Assembly: GCF_041904905.1 (NCBI RefSeq)
Contig: NZ_JAYRMI010000010.1
Location: 1 to 64,000 of the forward strand
Direction: 5' to 3'
Source: Zoogloea sp041904905
GTDB lineage: Bacteria; Pseudomonadota; Gammaproteobacteria; Burkholderiales; Rhodocyclaceae
DNA length: 64,000 nt
Positions 42,296-54,831 of this stretch are shown here, piece after piece. The notes under the pieces were generated by a model, which worked only from the letters and a program-made list of their open reading frames with translations, did not search any database and was not told the DNA's origin. The number at the start of each line of letters is the position of its first letter. Within the stretch, counting starts at the first letter, position 1. The position numbers and the translations under genes are program-made.

Positions 42296-43645
42296 TCAGG
42301 GCGTGGGCGCCGCCAGTGCCTGCGCCGCGCGCCGATAGCCTTCCAGCTCGCGCACGACCGGGTTCGAACGCCGCCAGGAGCCGTCGTTGTACTGCAACAG
42401 GGCGAGGCGCCACAGCAGGTTGCGGGTGCGCTCGTCGTTGCCCACATGCAGGCCGTTGCTGGCATCCACCTCGGCCAGCCGCGTGTAGTCCTCGGGCGAG
42501 AGCCAGTAGCGGTAATCGGCCGCGAGGAGTTCGATGGCCCGGTCGACGGTGGCGCTCTCGATGGTCGCGCCTTCGGCCGATTCGCAGGCCAGCGCCAGCA
42601 GGCGCAGCAGCTCACGCGGGTGACCGCCGCTCATCTCGATGAGCCGGTCCCGCAGGTCGGGGCTGGCGAAGGCGGCGGGGTCGATGCGCCGGTCGAGCAG
42701 GTCGTGCATGGCCTGCCAGCCTGGGTCGAAGCGCTGGCCATCGCGGCTGGCAAGCTTGACGATGGGCAGCACAAGCTCGCTGTTGAGCTTGCTGTGGGTG
42801 GTGCCCACGTACTTGAGGGTGATCGGTGCGGTGTAGAGCACCAGCGCCTGGATGCCCAGCAGCTGCTCGGTGTCTTCAAGGAACAGGCTTTGCGCCTGCT
42901 TGAGGGGAATCTTGTCGGTGCCATCGACCAGCAACAGCAGGCGCTGGCCCTTGCCGGCGGCCTGGATGGCCTGCTCGGCGGCGCGGATGAAGTGATTGAA
43001 CGCCACCGCGAACTCGGTGAAGGTCTTGCGGACCACCTCGCGCATGGTGTCCTTGTAGGTGGAGCTGTTCTTGAACACCGCAGAGAAGCGCGCGGTGAGC
43101 TTGAGCAGCAGCGGCCAGCCACCACCGGCTTCGGCTTCGGTGCCGATCTGGGCCGCCAGCTCCTTGACCGCCTCCTGGGTGAGCACGTGCTCGCTGAACC
43201 AGCGCTTCAGCCCGGCGATGTGTGCGTCGTCCACCCGCAGCTGCAGCCTGTCCAGCTCGCTCATCACTGCATGGGCGAGGGAGAGGAACAGGTCGGCGTA
43301 CTCGAGGTTGTTGATGTCGATCTCGCCCCGCACGTTGAACAGGATCGGGTAGAGCTTGCCCCCCGCCGGATTGCCGGCATCCCGCAACTGGGCCCGCAAG
43401 CGCATCAGCTCGGTGGACTTGCCGCAACCGATGGGCCCGAACAGCAGCACATGCCGCCCGAGGGTGGGGAAGAACTCCCCCGTCGCCAGGCTCAGACCGA
43501 ACTTCGTGAGCAGCCGGCTGCGCAGATCGGTTGCCCCACGCGCCACATCGGTGTCCACAAAACGCGGATCGCTGGGCTCGATGGCTTCGTCGAAGTCGAG
43601 CTGCTGGAGCACCTGGAGGAGATTACGGGGAGGCTGCTGACTCAT
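42296..43645 (-). CDS. P-loop ATPase (STAND/AAA-like), partner of TPR protein
   Basis: A 449-residue P-loop NTPase. Walker A is GPIGCGKST (about residues 70-78), Walker B LLLLVDGTDKI, and a later GGHPRELLRLL resembles the sensor region of AAA/STAND ATPases. A C-terminal helical region ends with a winged-helix-like segment (WRLALLQYNDG..RRSNPVVRELEG). ATG 43645 was chosen because it gives a compact N terminus; the frame continues upstream into the divergent permease gene as a shadow. First gene of a two-gene unit with the TPR protein and divergent from a permease gene. A regulatory or defence-type switch is possible, but function is unknown. Confidence 0.78.
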   Translation of the reverse strand: MSQQPPRNLLQVLQQLDFDEAIEPSDPRFVDTDVARGATDLRSRLLTKFGLSLATGEFFPTLGRHVLLFGPIGCGKSTELMRLRAQLRDAGNPAGGKLYPILFNVRGEIDINNLEYADLFLSLAHAVMSELDRLQLRVDDAHIAGLKRWFSEHVLTQEAVKELAAQIGTEAEAGGGWPLLLKLTARFSAVFKNSSTYKDTMREVVRKTFTEFAVAFNHFIRAAEQAIQAAGKGQRLLLLVDGTDKIPLKQAQSLFLEDTEQLLGIQALVLYTAPITLKYVGTTHSKLNSELVLPIVKLASRDGQRFDPGWQAMHDLLDRRIDPAAFASPDLRDRLIEMSGGHPRELLRLLALACESAEGATIESATVDRAIELLAADYRYWLSPEDYTRLAEVDASNGLHVGNDERTRNLLWRLALLQYNDGSWRRSNPVVRELEGYRRAAQALAAPTP

Positions 43646-43792
43646 TGCATTCGCACCACAGGAGCGGGAGATGTACCGGCTTTCATTAAACCATGAGTTA
43701 ATCCGTACGCCCACGGTCCGGAGCCCCCAGCCTGGAACCGCTGCGCCGCCCGATTCGGCGATAATCCCCCCACCCCAACCCGAGACACCTCC

Positions 43793-44853
43793 ATGGCTCC
43801 GCGACGTACCGCCCAGGTGGCCATCACGGCCCTTCTGCTTCTTGGCTGCGCCTTCGTGCTCAGCCCCTTCTTTGCGGCGATCCTGTTTGCCGGGACGGTG
43901 TGCATCACCACCTGGCCGATCTACCGCTGGCTGCACCGCCGGCTGGGGCGGCGGGACGGGCTGGGGGCGATCTCGATGACGCTGCTGCTCACCGCCGTGC
44001 TGTTGGTGCCGATGATCGGGCTGGCAGCCTCCCTCACCGACGCGGCGATGGAGGCCGTGGAGTGGGCGCGCACCGCCATCGAGCAATCCGACGGCCGCCC
44101 GCCGGCGTGGGTGAAGCAGCTGCCGGTGGTCGGCCCCGACCTCGACGCCTACGTGCGCAAGCTCACCCACAGCCAGCAGGAGATGCGCAAGCTGGCGCTG
44201 CAGGCGGTCGAGCCGGCCCGCAAATTCGCCCTGGGGCTGGGCGGCGTGCTGGGCCAGGGGTTGCTGCAGATCACCCTGGTGTTGTTCATCGGCTTCTTCT
44301 TCTACCGGGACGGCGCCAGCATCTACACCCAGCTGGAAACCGGCGCCCAGCGGCTGGGGGGCGAGCTGGGCCACCGGCTGCTCGATCTGGCCGCCAACAC
44401 CGTGAAGGCGGTGATGATCGGCATCGTCGGCACCGCCGCGGCCCAGGCGCTGGTGGCGCTGGTGGGCTTCGCGATCGCCGGGGTGCCGGGGGCCCTGCTG
44501 CTGGCGGCGGGCACCTTCTTCCTGTCGCTGGTGCCGGTGGGCCCGCCGCTGATCTGGGGCGGCGCGGCGTTCTGGCTGTACCAGCAGGGCGAGAGCGGCT
44601 GGGCGATCTTCATGGTGCTGTGGGGCGCGCTGGCGGTCAGTTCGGTGGATAACTTCCTCAAGCCCTTCCTCATCAGCCGCACCGCCAGCCTGCCGATCCT
44701 GCTGATCGCCCTGGGCGCCTTTGGCGGCGTGCTGGCCTTCGGTTTCATCGGGCTGTTCCTCGGCCCCACCTTCCTGGCCCTGGGTCAGGCCCTGTTCCGG
44801 GAATGGACGGCCCACGACGCCGCCCTCCCCGCCGTCACCTCGGACAACGCGCA

Positions 44854-44857
<4 letters not shown>
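43793..44857 (+). CDS. AI-2E family transporter (PerM-like)
   Basis: A 354-residue membrane protein of the AI-2E exporter superfamily: hydrophobic N-terminal pairs, a central periplasmic helical segment and a block of four C-terminal helices (LLADPV-like GVPGALLLAAGTFFLSLVPVG and ISRTASLPILLIALGAFGG). Substrates of most members are unknown; some are PerM permeases or Na/H antiporters. It overlaps the ruvB start by four bases and is divergent from the ATPase gene. Confidence 0.92.
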
Positions 44858-45921
<1,064 letters not shown>

Positions 45922-45928
45922 TCCGCGT

Positions 45929-45947
45929 CGCCGGCAGCCAGCCGGCG
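45929..45947. terminator. Short GC-rich stem-loop between convergent genes
   Basis: CGCCGGC (45929-45935) pairs with GCCGGCG (45941-45947) across a 5-base loop, just after the ruvB stop and before the stop of the convergent HTH-regulator gene. No T-tract is present, so it may only impede transcription. Confidence 0.4.
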
Positions 45948-45959
45948 GGCGGAGGGGGG

Positions 45960-46499
45960 TCAGGCAGTCTGGCGGGACGCCTTGGCGCTGGCCATCACGG
46001 CCTGGATGCGGTCGGCAGTGCCGAGGAAATCGCTCTGGTTTTCCTCGTCGAAGGGCTTGAGGCATAGCGACACCGCCTTGGCGGTGATCGTCAGGCCGCC
46101 CTTCGGGTCGCGGTCGATGAAGCCGTTCTGGATCAGGTGGCTCACCTTGCGCCGCACGGTCTCCCGCGGGATGCCGGTGGACGAACTGATCGAGAAGGCG
46201 TTGCAGGGGCGCAGCGGCAGGCGGCTGAAGGTTTCCTCGTCGGTGCAGCTGCTGGGCACGCTGGAGCCGTCGCCCAGCGCCAGGCTACCCATGTTGTAGA
46301 GCCCGACCTCGCCGAGGACGATGGGCAACAGCAGGTCGCCGTCGAAGGCGCCGTACAGCCGGACCAGATAGCGCAGGTTGTAGCGGGCAAGATGCAAGGC
46401 GGCCAGGCGCCTCTCTCGGGGGACTTCAGGCCCGGTCGCCCCGGTCGTGTCGCCGGGTGGAACCAACCCTTTGGGGTCAGCGGGCAGCAGGGTGTTCAT
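45960..46499 (-). CDS. Winged-helix DNA-binding regulator, unknown family
   Basis: A 179-residue protein. The central part is helical (YNLRYLVRLYGAFDGDLLLP), and near the C terminus there is a winged helix-turn-helix (AFSISSSTGIPRETVRRKVSHL with wing LIQNGFIDRDPKGGLTIT), similar to MarR/Crp-type domains. The remainder is not recognised. Two nearby ATGs are possible: 46499 is preceded by GGAGA at good spacing and was preferred over 46511. Upstream is an AT-rich ~100-bp region suitable for a promoter. Regulatory target unknown. Confidence 0.75.
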   Translation of the reverse strand: MNTLLPADPKGLVPPGDTTGATGPEVPRERRLAALHLARYNLRYLVRLYGAFDGDLLLPIVLGEVGLYNMGSLALGDGSSVPSSCTDEETFSRLPLRPCNAFSISSSTGIPRETVRRKVSHLIQNGFIDRDPKGGLTITAKAVSLCLKPFDEENQSDFLGTADRIQAVMASAKASRQTA

Positions 46500-46620
46500 G
46501 TAGTTCTCCATGATGCTTCTGGCTGAATGGTGTGTAACATCATTTAACCATTCAATGCCCGGAGAATACATACCCCTGTCTTGCCAAAGCCCGAAAAACT
46601 GGGGTCGGCTATGGACTAAT

Positions 46621-47805
46621 TCACACCTGACAGGCCAGACCCTTAAGGTATTCGCCCTCCGGAACGGCCAGACCGATGGGATGGTCGGGCGCGGCGGCGA
46701 GCCGATGCAAAATGCGTGCCTCGACACCCACGTCCGCCGCGGCCCCCGCCACGATCTTCTGGAACAGCTCCAGCCCGATCCCACCGGAGCAGGAGTAGGT
46801 CATCAGGATGCCGCCAGGGTTGAGCAGGCGGAAGCCCAGCAGGTTGATGTCCTTGTAGGCGCGGGCGGCCCGGTCGGCGTGGGCGGCAGAGGGCGCGAAC
46901 TTGGGTGGATCGAGCACGATCAGGTCGAACTTGCGACCATCGGCCTTGAGGGTGCGCAGGGCCTGGAAGACGTCGTCCTCGCGCCACTCGGCGCGGGCGG
47001 CGTCGAGCTGGGGGTTGAGCGCCACGTTGCGCGCCGCGGTGGCCAGCGCCGGGCCAGAGGAGTCGATGGAGATCACGCTCTTGGCGCCGCCGGCCAGGGC
47101 CTGCAGCGAGAAGCCGCCGGTGTAACAGAAACAGTTGAGCACGTCGCGCCCGGCGGCCAGCTGGCCGGTGAGCAGGCGGTTGTCTCGCTGGTCGAGGTAG
47201 AAGCCGGTTTTATGGCCGCCGGCCACGTCCACTTCCATCCGCACGCCGTTCTCGACGATGGTGAGCTGCTCGGGCAGCTCGCCGAACACCAGCCCGCTCA
47301 CCGGGCAAAGGCCCTCGAGCTTGCGCACGTCGGAATCGGAGCGCTCGTACACCGCGCTGCAGCCGGTGGCCTGGACCAGCCCGGCGACGATGGCGTCGCG
47401 CCATTTGTCGGCGCCCGCGCTGGTGAGCTGCACCACCACCACCGGGCCGTAGCGGTCGGCGATCACCCCGGGCAGGCCGTCGGATTCGCCGTGGATGAGG
47501 CGCACGCCGTCCTGCCGGGCCAGCCACGGGTGGGCCGCCCGCCGCGCCACCGACGCCGCCACTGCGCGCTTGACGAAGGCGTGGTCGATGGACTGGTCGC
47601 AGTCGAAGGTCCACACCCGGGCGCGGATCTGCGATTCGGGCGACCACGCCGCCCGCGCCAGCGCCCGGCCGTCGGCGTCCTTGACCAGCACGGTATCGCC
47701 CGGCCGGGCGCGGCCCTCCAGCCGATCCACCGAACCGGCGAAGATCCAGGGGTGACGACGCATCACGGAGCGTTCCTTGCCGGGTTTGAGAATGAGATCG
47801 GCCAT
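46621..47805 (-). CDS. rlmI: 23S rRNA m5C methyltransferase RlmI-like
   Basis: A 394-residue class I SAM-dependent methyltransferase. N-terminal PUA domain (LILKPGKERSVMRRHPWIFAGSV), a central RNA-binding region and a C-terminal Rossmann domain with SAM site NCFCYTGGFSLQA, DPPKFA and a catalytic-type cysteine in YSCSGG. Length and order match RlmI, which methylates C1962 of 23S rRNA in E. coli. The start at 47805 begins with the PUA domain; the longer form begins in repeat-like DNA. Confidence 0.9.
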   Translation of the reverse strand: MADLILKPGKERSVMRRHPWIFAGSVDRLEGRARPGDTVLVKDADGRALARAAWSPESQIRARVWTFDCDQSIDHAFVKRAVAASVARRAAHPWLARQDGVRLIHGESDGLPGVIADRYGPVVVVQLTSAGADKWRDAIVAGLVQATGCSAVYERSDSDVRKLEGLCPVSGLVFGELPEQLTIVENGVRMEVDVAGGHKTGFYLDQRDNRLLTGQLAAGRDVLNCFCYTGGFSLQALAGGAKSVISIDSSGPALATAARNVALNPQLDAARAEWREDDVFQALRTLKADGRKFDLIVLDPPKFAPSAAHADRAARAYKDINLLGFRLLNPGGILMTYSCSGGIGLELFQKIVAGAAADVGVEARILHRLAAAPDHPIGLAVPEGEYLKGLACQV

Positions 47806-47904
47806 GGGAGGAATTGGGAATGGAGAATTGGTAAATGGGGGAATGGGAAATGGGGCAACGGCCACACCTTGCGCCGCTCCCGAAACCTGAGGGGTGCAGA
47901 AAGC

Positions 47905-47992
47905 GTAGCGAGCAGGCCGAGGTCGCGACGAGAAGCGCAGCCGTACATGAATACGGCGAGCATCGCAGACGCACGATCGGCCTGCGCAGTAG
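47905..47992 (-). repeat. Dispersed intergenic repeat, copy A
   Basis: Read on the minus strand, this ~90-bp GC-rich segment begins CTACTGCGC and contains TGCTCGCCGTA, ACGGCTGCGC and CTCGTCGC in fixed order. The same blocks occur in the same order at 63098-63190 on the plus strand, at clearly above chance similarity. It lies between rlmI and the DUF484 gene. Confidence 0.72.
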
Positions 47993-48005
47993 CTTTATGC
48001 GCCCC

Positions 48006-48656
48006 TCAGCCGAGCTGGCGGACGAGGGAGGCGGAGACCATCTCGCCGATACGGGTGACGTAGAGCGTGCCCATCGACGGATAGAAACGCTCCGGGTCTT
48101 CGCTACCCATGGCCAGGAGGCCGAAGGTCTTCTCGTCGCGGCGCAGGGGCACCAGGGCCACCGACTTGACCTGCCGGCCGGCGGCGCCGAACCAGTTGGC
48201 AACCTCGCGGATCGTCGGGGTGCCGCAATAGGGCGCGGTCAGGTCGCCGGTGAAGAAGCGCACGTCCTCGCCCACGGGCAGGAACTCGGGGCCGCTGCGC
48301 GACAGCACGCTGTTCCACACCCGGAAGGCCACGTGGGGCACGGTGAAGTCTTCCTGCAGGTGGGTGTAGATGGCCTGGCGGATGGATTCGAAATCCTCGG
48401 CCTCAAGCAGCGACAGGGTGAGGCGATGCACCTTCTCGCCGATGGCGTCGTTCTCTTCGCCGAACTCGAGCAGCTCGGCGAACTTGTTCTCGAGCTGGGC
48501 GATGCGCTCGCGCAGGGCGAGCATCTGGCGCTCGATGAGGGAAATGGCCTGGCCGTTGTGGGGGTGGGTCACCGTCAGGTCGGTCAGCAGGCTGGCGTTG
48601 TCGTCGAAGAAATCGGGGTTGGCCTGCAGGAACTGGATGACGTCGGAAGCTTTCAT
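48006..48656 (-). CDS. DUF484 family protein (GAF-like)
   Basis: A 216-residue protein. N-terminal helical segment (DVIQFLQANPDFFDDNASLL), then a coiled coil (AISLIERQMLALRERIAQLENKFAELLEF) and a GAF-like domain (SVALVPLRRDEKTFGLLAMGSEDPERF). DUF484 genes are commonly next to dapF and xerC; here dapF lies 23 bp upstream on the same strand. Function not established. Confidence 0.9.
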   Translation of the reverse strand: MKASDVIQFLQANPDFFDDNASLLTDLTVTHPHNGQAISLIERQMLALRERIAQLENKFAELLEFGEENDAIGEKVHRLTLSLLEAEDFESIRQAIYTHLQEDFTVPHVAFRVWNSVLSRSGPEFLPVGEDVRFFTGDLTAPYCGTPTIREVANWFGAAGRQVKSVALVPLRRDEKTFGLLAMGSEDPERFYPSMGTLYVTRIGEMVSASLVRQLG

Positions 48657-48679
48657 GGCGTGGGCCGGGTGGGTGAGGT

Positions 48680-49519
48680 TCAGGGGAGCGTGAGTTCGCC
48701 GGAGAAGACGGTGACGGCCGGGCCGGTCATGAGGACCGGGGTGCCGACGCCGCCCCAGGCGATGGTCAGTTCGCCGCCGCGGGTTTCGACCGCCACCGGC
48801 GAGGCCACCAGGCCGCGCAGGATGCCCGCCACCACCGCCGCGCAGGCGCCGGTGCCGCAGGCCAGGGTTTCGCCAGCGCCGCGTTCGAAGACGCGCAGAC
48901 GCACCCGATGTTCGTCCACCACCTGCAGGAAGCCGGCGTTGACCCGCGCCGGGAAGCGCGGGTGACGCTCGATGAGCGGGCCCTGTTCGGCCACCGGGGC
49001 GGTGTCCACGTCGGCCACCACCTGCACCGCGTGGGGGTTGCCCATGCTGACGGCGGTGATCGCCACGCTGGAGCCGGCCACGTCGAGGGGCTGCACGTAG
49101 GCGTCGGAGTCGCTGACGAAGGGCACGTCGGCGGGGTTGAGCACCGGCACGCCCATGTCGACGGTGACCTTGCCGTCGGCCTCCAGGCGCGGCGCGATGA
49201 CGCCCTTCCTGGTCTCGACGCGGATCTCGCGCTTGTCGGTGAGGCCCTGGTCGAACACGAAACGGGCGAAGCAGCGGGCGCCGTTGCCGCACTGCTCCAC
49301 CTCGCCGCCGTCGGCGTTGAAGATGCGGTAGCGGAAGTCGACACCGGGGGTCTGGGCCGGCTCGACCACCAGCAACTGGTCGCAGCCGACGCCGAAATGA
49401 CGGTCGGCCAGGAAGCGCACCTGGTCTTCGGTGAGCGCGATGGGCTGGCGCACGGCGTCGATCATCACGAAGTCGTTGCCAAGGCCCTGCATCTTGGTAA
49501 AGGCGAGCTTTCTGCTCAT
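48680..49519 (-). CDS. dapF: Diaminopimelate epimerase
   Basis: A 279-residue PLP-independent epimerase converting LL- to meso-diaminopimelate for lysine and peptidoglycan synthesis. Both catalytic cysteines are present in their motifs: EQCGNGARC and ACGTGACAAV. The N terminus (FTKMQGLGNDFVMID) is canonical. The stop of the upstream CoA-binding protein gene overlaps its start by four bases. Confidence 0.96.
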   Translation of the reverse strand: MSRKLAFTKMQGLGNDFVMIDAVRQPIALTEDQVRFLADRHFGVGCDQLLVVEPAQTPGVDFRYRIFNADGGEVEQCGNGARCFARFVFDQGLTDKREIRVETRKGVIAPRLEADGKVTVDMGVPVLNPADVPFVSDSDAYVQPLDVAGSSVAITAVSMGNPHAVQVVADVDTAPVAEQGPLIERHPRFPARVNAGFLQVVDEHRVRLRVFERGAGETLACGTGACAAVVAGILRGLVASPVAVETRGGELTIAWGGVGTPVLMTGPAVTVFSGELTLP

Positions 49520-49929
49520 GGGATAAAATCCAGGTAATCCCGCCAGACGCAGCGGTCCATCACCACCGTCATGCCGGCAGCTTGCGCACGCGCGGCGGCC
49601 GCTTCGTCGATCACCCCGTCCTGCAGCCAGATGCGCTTGACGCCCAGGGCGATGCACTCGTCCACGATCGGGCCGACTTCATGGGACGCACGAAAGACAT
49701 CCACGAGATCGGGCACGAAGGGCAGGTCGGACAGGCAGGCGTAGGCTTTTTCGCCGAGCACCTCGGAAACCGCCGGGCGAACCGGTACGATGCGGTAGCC
49801 GAAGCCCTGCATCGCGCGGGCCACCCGGTAACTCGGGCGATCCGGACGCGGCGACAGGCCGACGACGGCGATGGTCTTGACCTCCTGCAGCAGGCTGCGG
49901 ATCCGGTCGGGCGGGGGATTGGTAAACAT
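49516..49929 (-). CDS. CoA-binding domain protein (YccU family)
   Basis: A 137-residue Rossmann-like CoA-binding protein: IAVVGLSPRPDRPSYRVARAM at the N terminus, VPVRPAVSEVLGEKAYACL and GVKRIWLQDGV are family-typical. Similar small proteins bind CoA in vitro, but their role is unknown. It starts the unit CoA-binding protein - dapF - DUF484. Confidence 0.92.
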   Translation of the reverse strand: MFTNPPPDRIRSLLQEVKTIAVVGLSPRPDRPSYRVARAMQGFGYRIVPVRPAVSEVLGEKAYACLSDLPFVPDLVDVFRASHEVGPIVDECIALGVKRIWLQDGVIDEAAAARAQAAGMTVVMDRCVWRDYLDFIP

Positions 49930-50012
49930 GGGCGGATTCTACCGGATTGGCAGAGCGCCGAAACCCTGCGGGGAACCGCAGGCGGCATGACAGGAAAGCA
50001 TTGGAGAGCAGG

Positions 50013-51848
50013 ATGGATCGCAGTACGCGGCCGGGAGTCGTGAGAAGAGTGTGGTCGGGCTTTTGGCGCGGGGTGGACCAACTGCGGCGGGCGAGCATCA
50101 ACCTGCTGTTCCTGGCGGTGGTGGCGGTAATCGTCGCCAGCTGGGGATCGAGCCGGATCGAGCCCCTGCCCACCGACGCGGCGCTGGTGATCGCCCCCAA
50201 CGGTACCCTCGTCGAGCAGCGCACCGTGCGCAGCCCGATGAGCGTGCTGCAGGGGGGCGATGGCATCCGTCAGGTGCTGCTGCGCGACGTGGTGGACGCC
50301 ATCCGCCACGCCGCCACCGACCCGCGCATCAAGGTGCTCATCGTCGAGCCCGACAGCCTGGCCGGCGCCGGGCTGTCCAAGCTGCAGGAGATCGGCGCGG
50401 CGATGGCCGACTTCCGCAAGGCCGGCAAGAAGATCTACGCCTGGGGCAAGAACTTCAACCAGACCCAGTACCACCTGGCGGCCCACGCCGACGAGGTCTT
50501 CCTGAACCCCGACGGCTACGTGCTGCTCACCGGCTTCGGGCGCTACCCCACCTACTTCAAGGGGCTGTTCGACCAGCTGGGGGTGAAGGTGCAGGTCTTC
50601 CGGGTGGGCACCTACAAATCCTTCGTCGAGCCCTACACCCGCAGCGACATGTCGCCGGAAGACCGCGATGCCACCCGCGAGTACCTCGACGCCGCGTGGC
50701 AGGCTTACCAGGCCGACATCGCCGCCGCCCGCCCCAAGGCCGGCGGCCAGATCGCCCGCTACGTGGGCGAGGCGCCCGAGCTGCTGGCGGCGGCCGACGG
50801 CGATTCGGCGAAGATGGCCCTCGACGCCGGCTTCGTGGACGGCCTCAAGAGCGCCGACGAGTGGCGCGAGTTCCTGCGTCAGCAGGTGGGCCCGGCCGCC
50901 GACGGCAAGGGCTTCAAGCACGTGGATCTGGCCACCTACATCGGCCGCGTGCGCGAGGAGGCCTCCCACCCGGCCGCGAAGATCGGCGTGGTGGTGGCCC
51001 AGGGCGCCATCGTGGACGGCGAGCAGCCGCCCGGCGTGGTGGGCGGCGACTCGGTGGCCGGCCTGATCCGTCAGGCCCGCGAGGACGACGCGATCAAGGC
51101 CGTGGTGCTGCGCATCGACAGCCCCGGCGGCAGCGCCACCGCGTCCGAGGTGATCCGCCGCGAGCTGGCGCTCACCCGCAAGGCCGGCAAGCCGGTGGTG
51201 GTGTCGATGGGGTCGGTGGCGGCCTCCGGCGGCTACTGGATCGCCATGGCCGCCGACGAGGTGTGGGCCAGCCCCACCACCATCACCGGCTCGATCGGCA
51301 TCTTCGCGATGCTGCCCGATCTGTCCGGCCCGCTGGCCAAGCTCGGGCTCACCGTCGACGGCATCGGCACCACGCCGCTGGCCGCCGGCCTCGACCCCCG
51401 CCGGCCCCTCGACCCGCAGATCGGCAGGCTCCTCCAGTCGAGCATCGAACACGGCTACAAGCGCTTCCTCACGGTGGTGGGCGAGGCCCGCAAGATGAGC
51501 CCGGAGGCCGTCGACCAGGTGGCCCAGGGCCGCGTGTGGATGGGCAGCCAGGCGAAGGACAAGGGGCTGGTGGACAAGCTCGGCGGGCTCGACGCCGCCC
51601 TCAAGGCCGCCGCCGGCCGCGCCGGGCTCACCGACTACGACGTGAGCTACGTCGAGAAGCCCCTGTCGCCCCGCGACCAGCTGCTCTCCAAGCTCCTCGA
51701 CAACGGCGAGGAGAGCGACGGCGTGCAGCCCGGCAGCCAGTCGCTGGTGGAGCAGACCGTCGCCCGCCTGCGCACCGAGCTGCAGGGCCTCGCCCTGTGG
51801 AACGACCCCGGCAACGTCTACCTGCACTGCCTGTGCGACGCGCCCTGA
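50013..51848 (+). CDS. sppA: Signal peptide peptidase SppA, 67 kDa type
   Basis: A 611-residue membrane-anchored serine protease that degrades cleaved signal peptides. One N-terminal membrane segment (INLLFLAVVAVIVASW) is followed by two tandem ClpP-like domains. The Lys/Ser dyad is visible: K202 in GTYKSFVEP and S405 in GSVAASGGYW, the expected spacing for the long type. ATG 50013 follows a purine-rich ribosome site (GGAGAGCAGG). Confidence 0.95.
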   Translation: MDRSTRPGVVRRVWSGFWRGVDQLRRASINLLFLAVVAVIVASWGSSRIEPLPTDAALVIAPNGTLVEQRTVRSPMSVLQGGDGIRQVLLRDVVDAIRHAATDPRIKVLIVEPDSLAGAGLSKLQEIGAAMADFRKAGKKIYAWGKNFNQTQYHLAAHADEVFLNPDGYVLLTGFGRYPTYFKGLFDQLGVKVQVFRVGTYKSFVEPYTRSDMSPEDRDATREYLDAAWQAYQADIAAARPKAGGQIARYVGEAPELLAAADGDSAKMALDAGFVDGLKSADEWREFLRQQVGPAADGKGFKHVDLATYIGRVREEASHPAAKIGVVVAQGAIVDGEQPPGVVGGDSVAGLIRQAREDDAIKAVVLRIDSPGGSATASEVIRRELALTRKAGKPVVVSMGSVAASGGYWIAMAADEVWASPTTITGSIGIFAMLPDLSGPLAKLGLTVDGIGTTPLAAGLDPRRPLDPQIGRLLQSSIEHGYKRFLTVVGEARKMSPEAVDQVAQGRVWMGSQAKDKGLVDKLGGLDAALKAAAGRAGLTDYDVSYVEKPLSPRDQLLSKLLDNGEESDGVQPGSQSLVEQTVARLRTELQGLALWNDPGNVYLHCLCDAP

Positions 51849-51887
51849 GGCGGCCGGCCAGGGGCTTTCACTGCCTGTAAGCGGAAT

Positions 51888-51918
51888 GTTGCCGGATTGT
51901 CCCGGTTCGGCAACTTTT
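51888..51918 (+). terminator. Rho-independent terminator after sppA
   Basis: GTTGCCG (51888-51894) pairs with CGGCAAC (51908-51914), followed by TTTT. Located 40 bp after the sppA stop and before the cpdB-like gene, in plus orientation. A canonical though short-tailed intrinsic terminator. Confidence 0.7.
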
Positions 51919-51983
51919 CCGTCACGCCCCGGCAACCCGCATTCATGATACTTCCCGGCACCGATTATCGTGCCGAATGAATC

Positions 51984-53991
<2,008 letters not shown>

Positions 53992-54014
<23 letters not shown>

Positions 54015-54753
54015 GCGCGGCCGGATCGGCGGCAGCCTCGCCGCCGGGCTCGCCCTGGCGGCCGCCCTGGCCTGGCACGCCGCGGCGCAGGGCAGCCACC
54101 TGCCCGACGACCCGCGGCAACTGCAGGTGCTCGCCGGCCCCGGCCGGCAGGCGGCCGCGCTGGACCGGCTGCGGGCCCTGGCCGAAGACAACGCCCCCCT
54201 CGCCCGCCGCGCCCTGGGCGAAACCCTGCTCACCGCCGCCGGAGGACGCGCCGAAGCCCACGCCTGGCTGCGCCTCGCTGCCCAGGCCGGCGACCCTCAC
54301 GCCGCCTTCCTCCTCGGCAAGGCCCTGATGGGCGACGCGGCCGGAGCCCCCGACGACGGCATCCGGGGCGCGCGCTGGCTGGGCGCCGCGGCCGACGCCG
54401 GCCACGCCGGCGCCGCCTTCCACCTGGGCATCGCCCATCGCAACGGCTACGGCGTGCCGCGGGATGCGGCCAAGGCAGCGCGATGGTTCCGGGTGGCGGC
54501 CGATCAGGGCCAGCCCGCCGCCCAGTTCATGCTCGCCAACGCCTACCGCACGGGCGACGGCGTGCCCCGCGACGAGGGCGAAGCCCTGCGCCTCTACACC
54601 GAAGCCGCCGAACAGGATCACCCGGAAGCCGTCCAGACCCTGGCGATGGCCTACCGGGACGGCGAGCTGGGCCTGGCGCGGGACGAGATGCAGGCCCGCC
54701 ACTACCTGCTGGAGACCGCCCACGCCCTGAAGCACCCGGCGCTGCGCCCCTGA
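53992..54753 (+). CDS. Sel1-repeat (TPR-like) exported protein
   Basis: A 253-residue protein with a signal peptide (SLAAGLALAAALAWHAAAQ) and four to five Sel1-like repeats (for example GVPRDAAKAARWFRVAADQG and GVPRDEGEALRLYTEAAEQD). Sel1 repeats mediate protein contacts. The start overlaps the cpdB-like gene by 23 bases, pointing to translational coupling. Function unknown. Confidence 0.87.
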
Positions 54754-54765
54754 ACCTGCGAGGCG

Positions 54766-54795
54766 AAAAAAAAGCGCAGGGCAAACACCCTGCGC
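54766..54795 (-). terminator. Rho-independent terminator for DUF2782 gene
   Basis: A perfect 8-bp stem GCGCAGGG (54774-54781) with CCCTGCGC (54788-54795) is flanked on its left by a run of eight A, which is the U-tract in the minus orientation. It ends transcription of the DUF2782 gene and perhaps also stops reading from the convergent Sel1 gene. Confidence 0.85.
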
Positions 54796-54831
54796 TGTGC
54801 GGTCAGCCGGCGGGACGGCCGCGCGGCGCGC

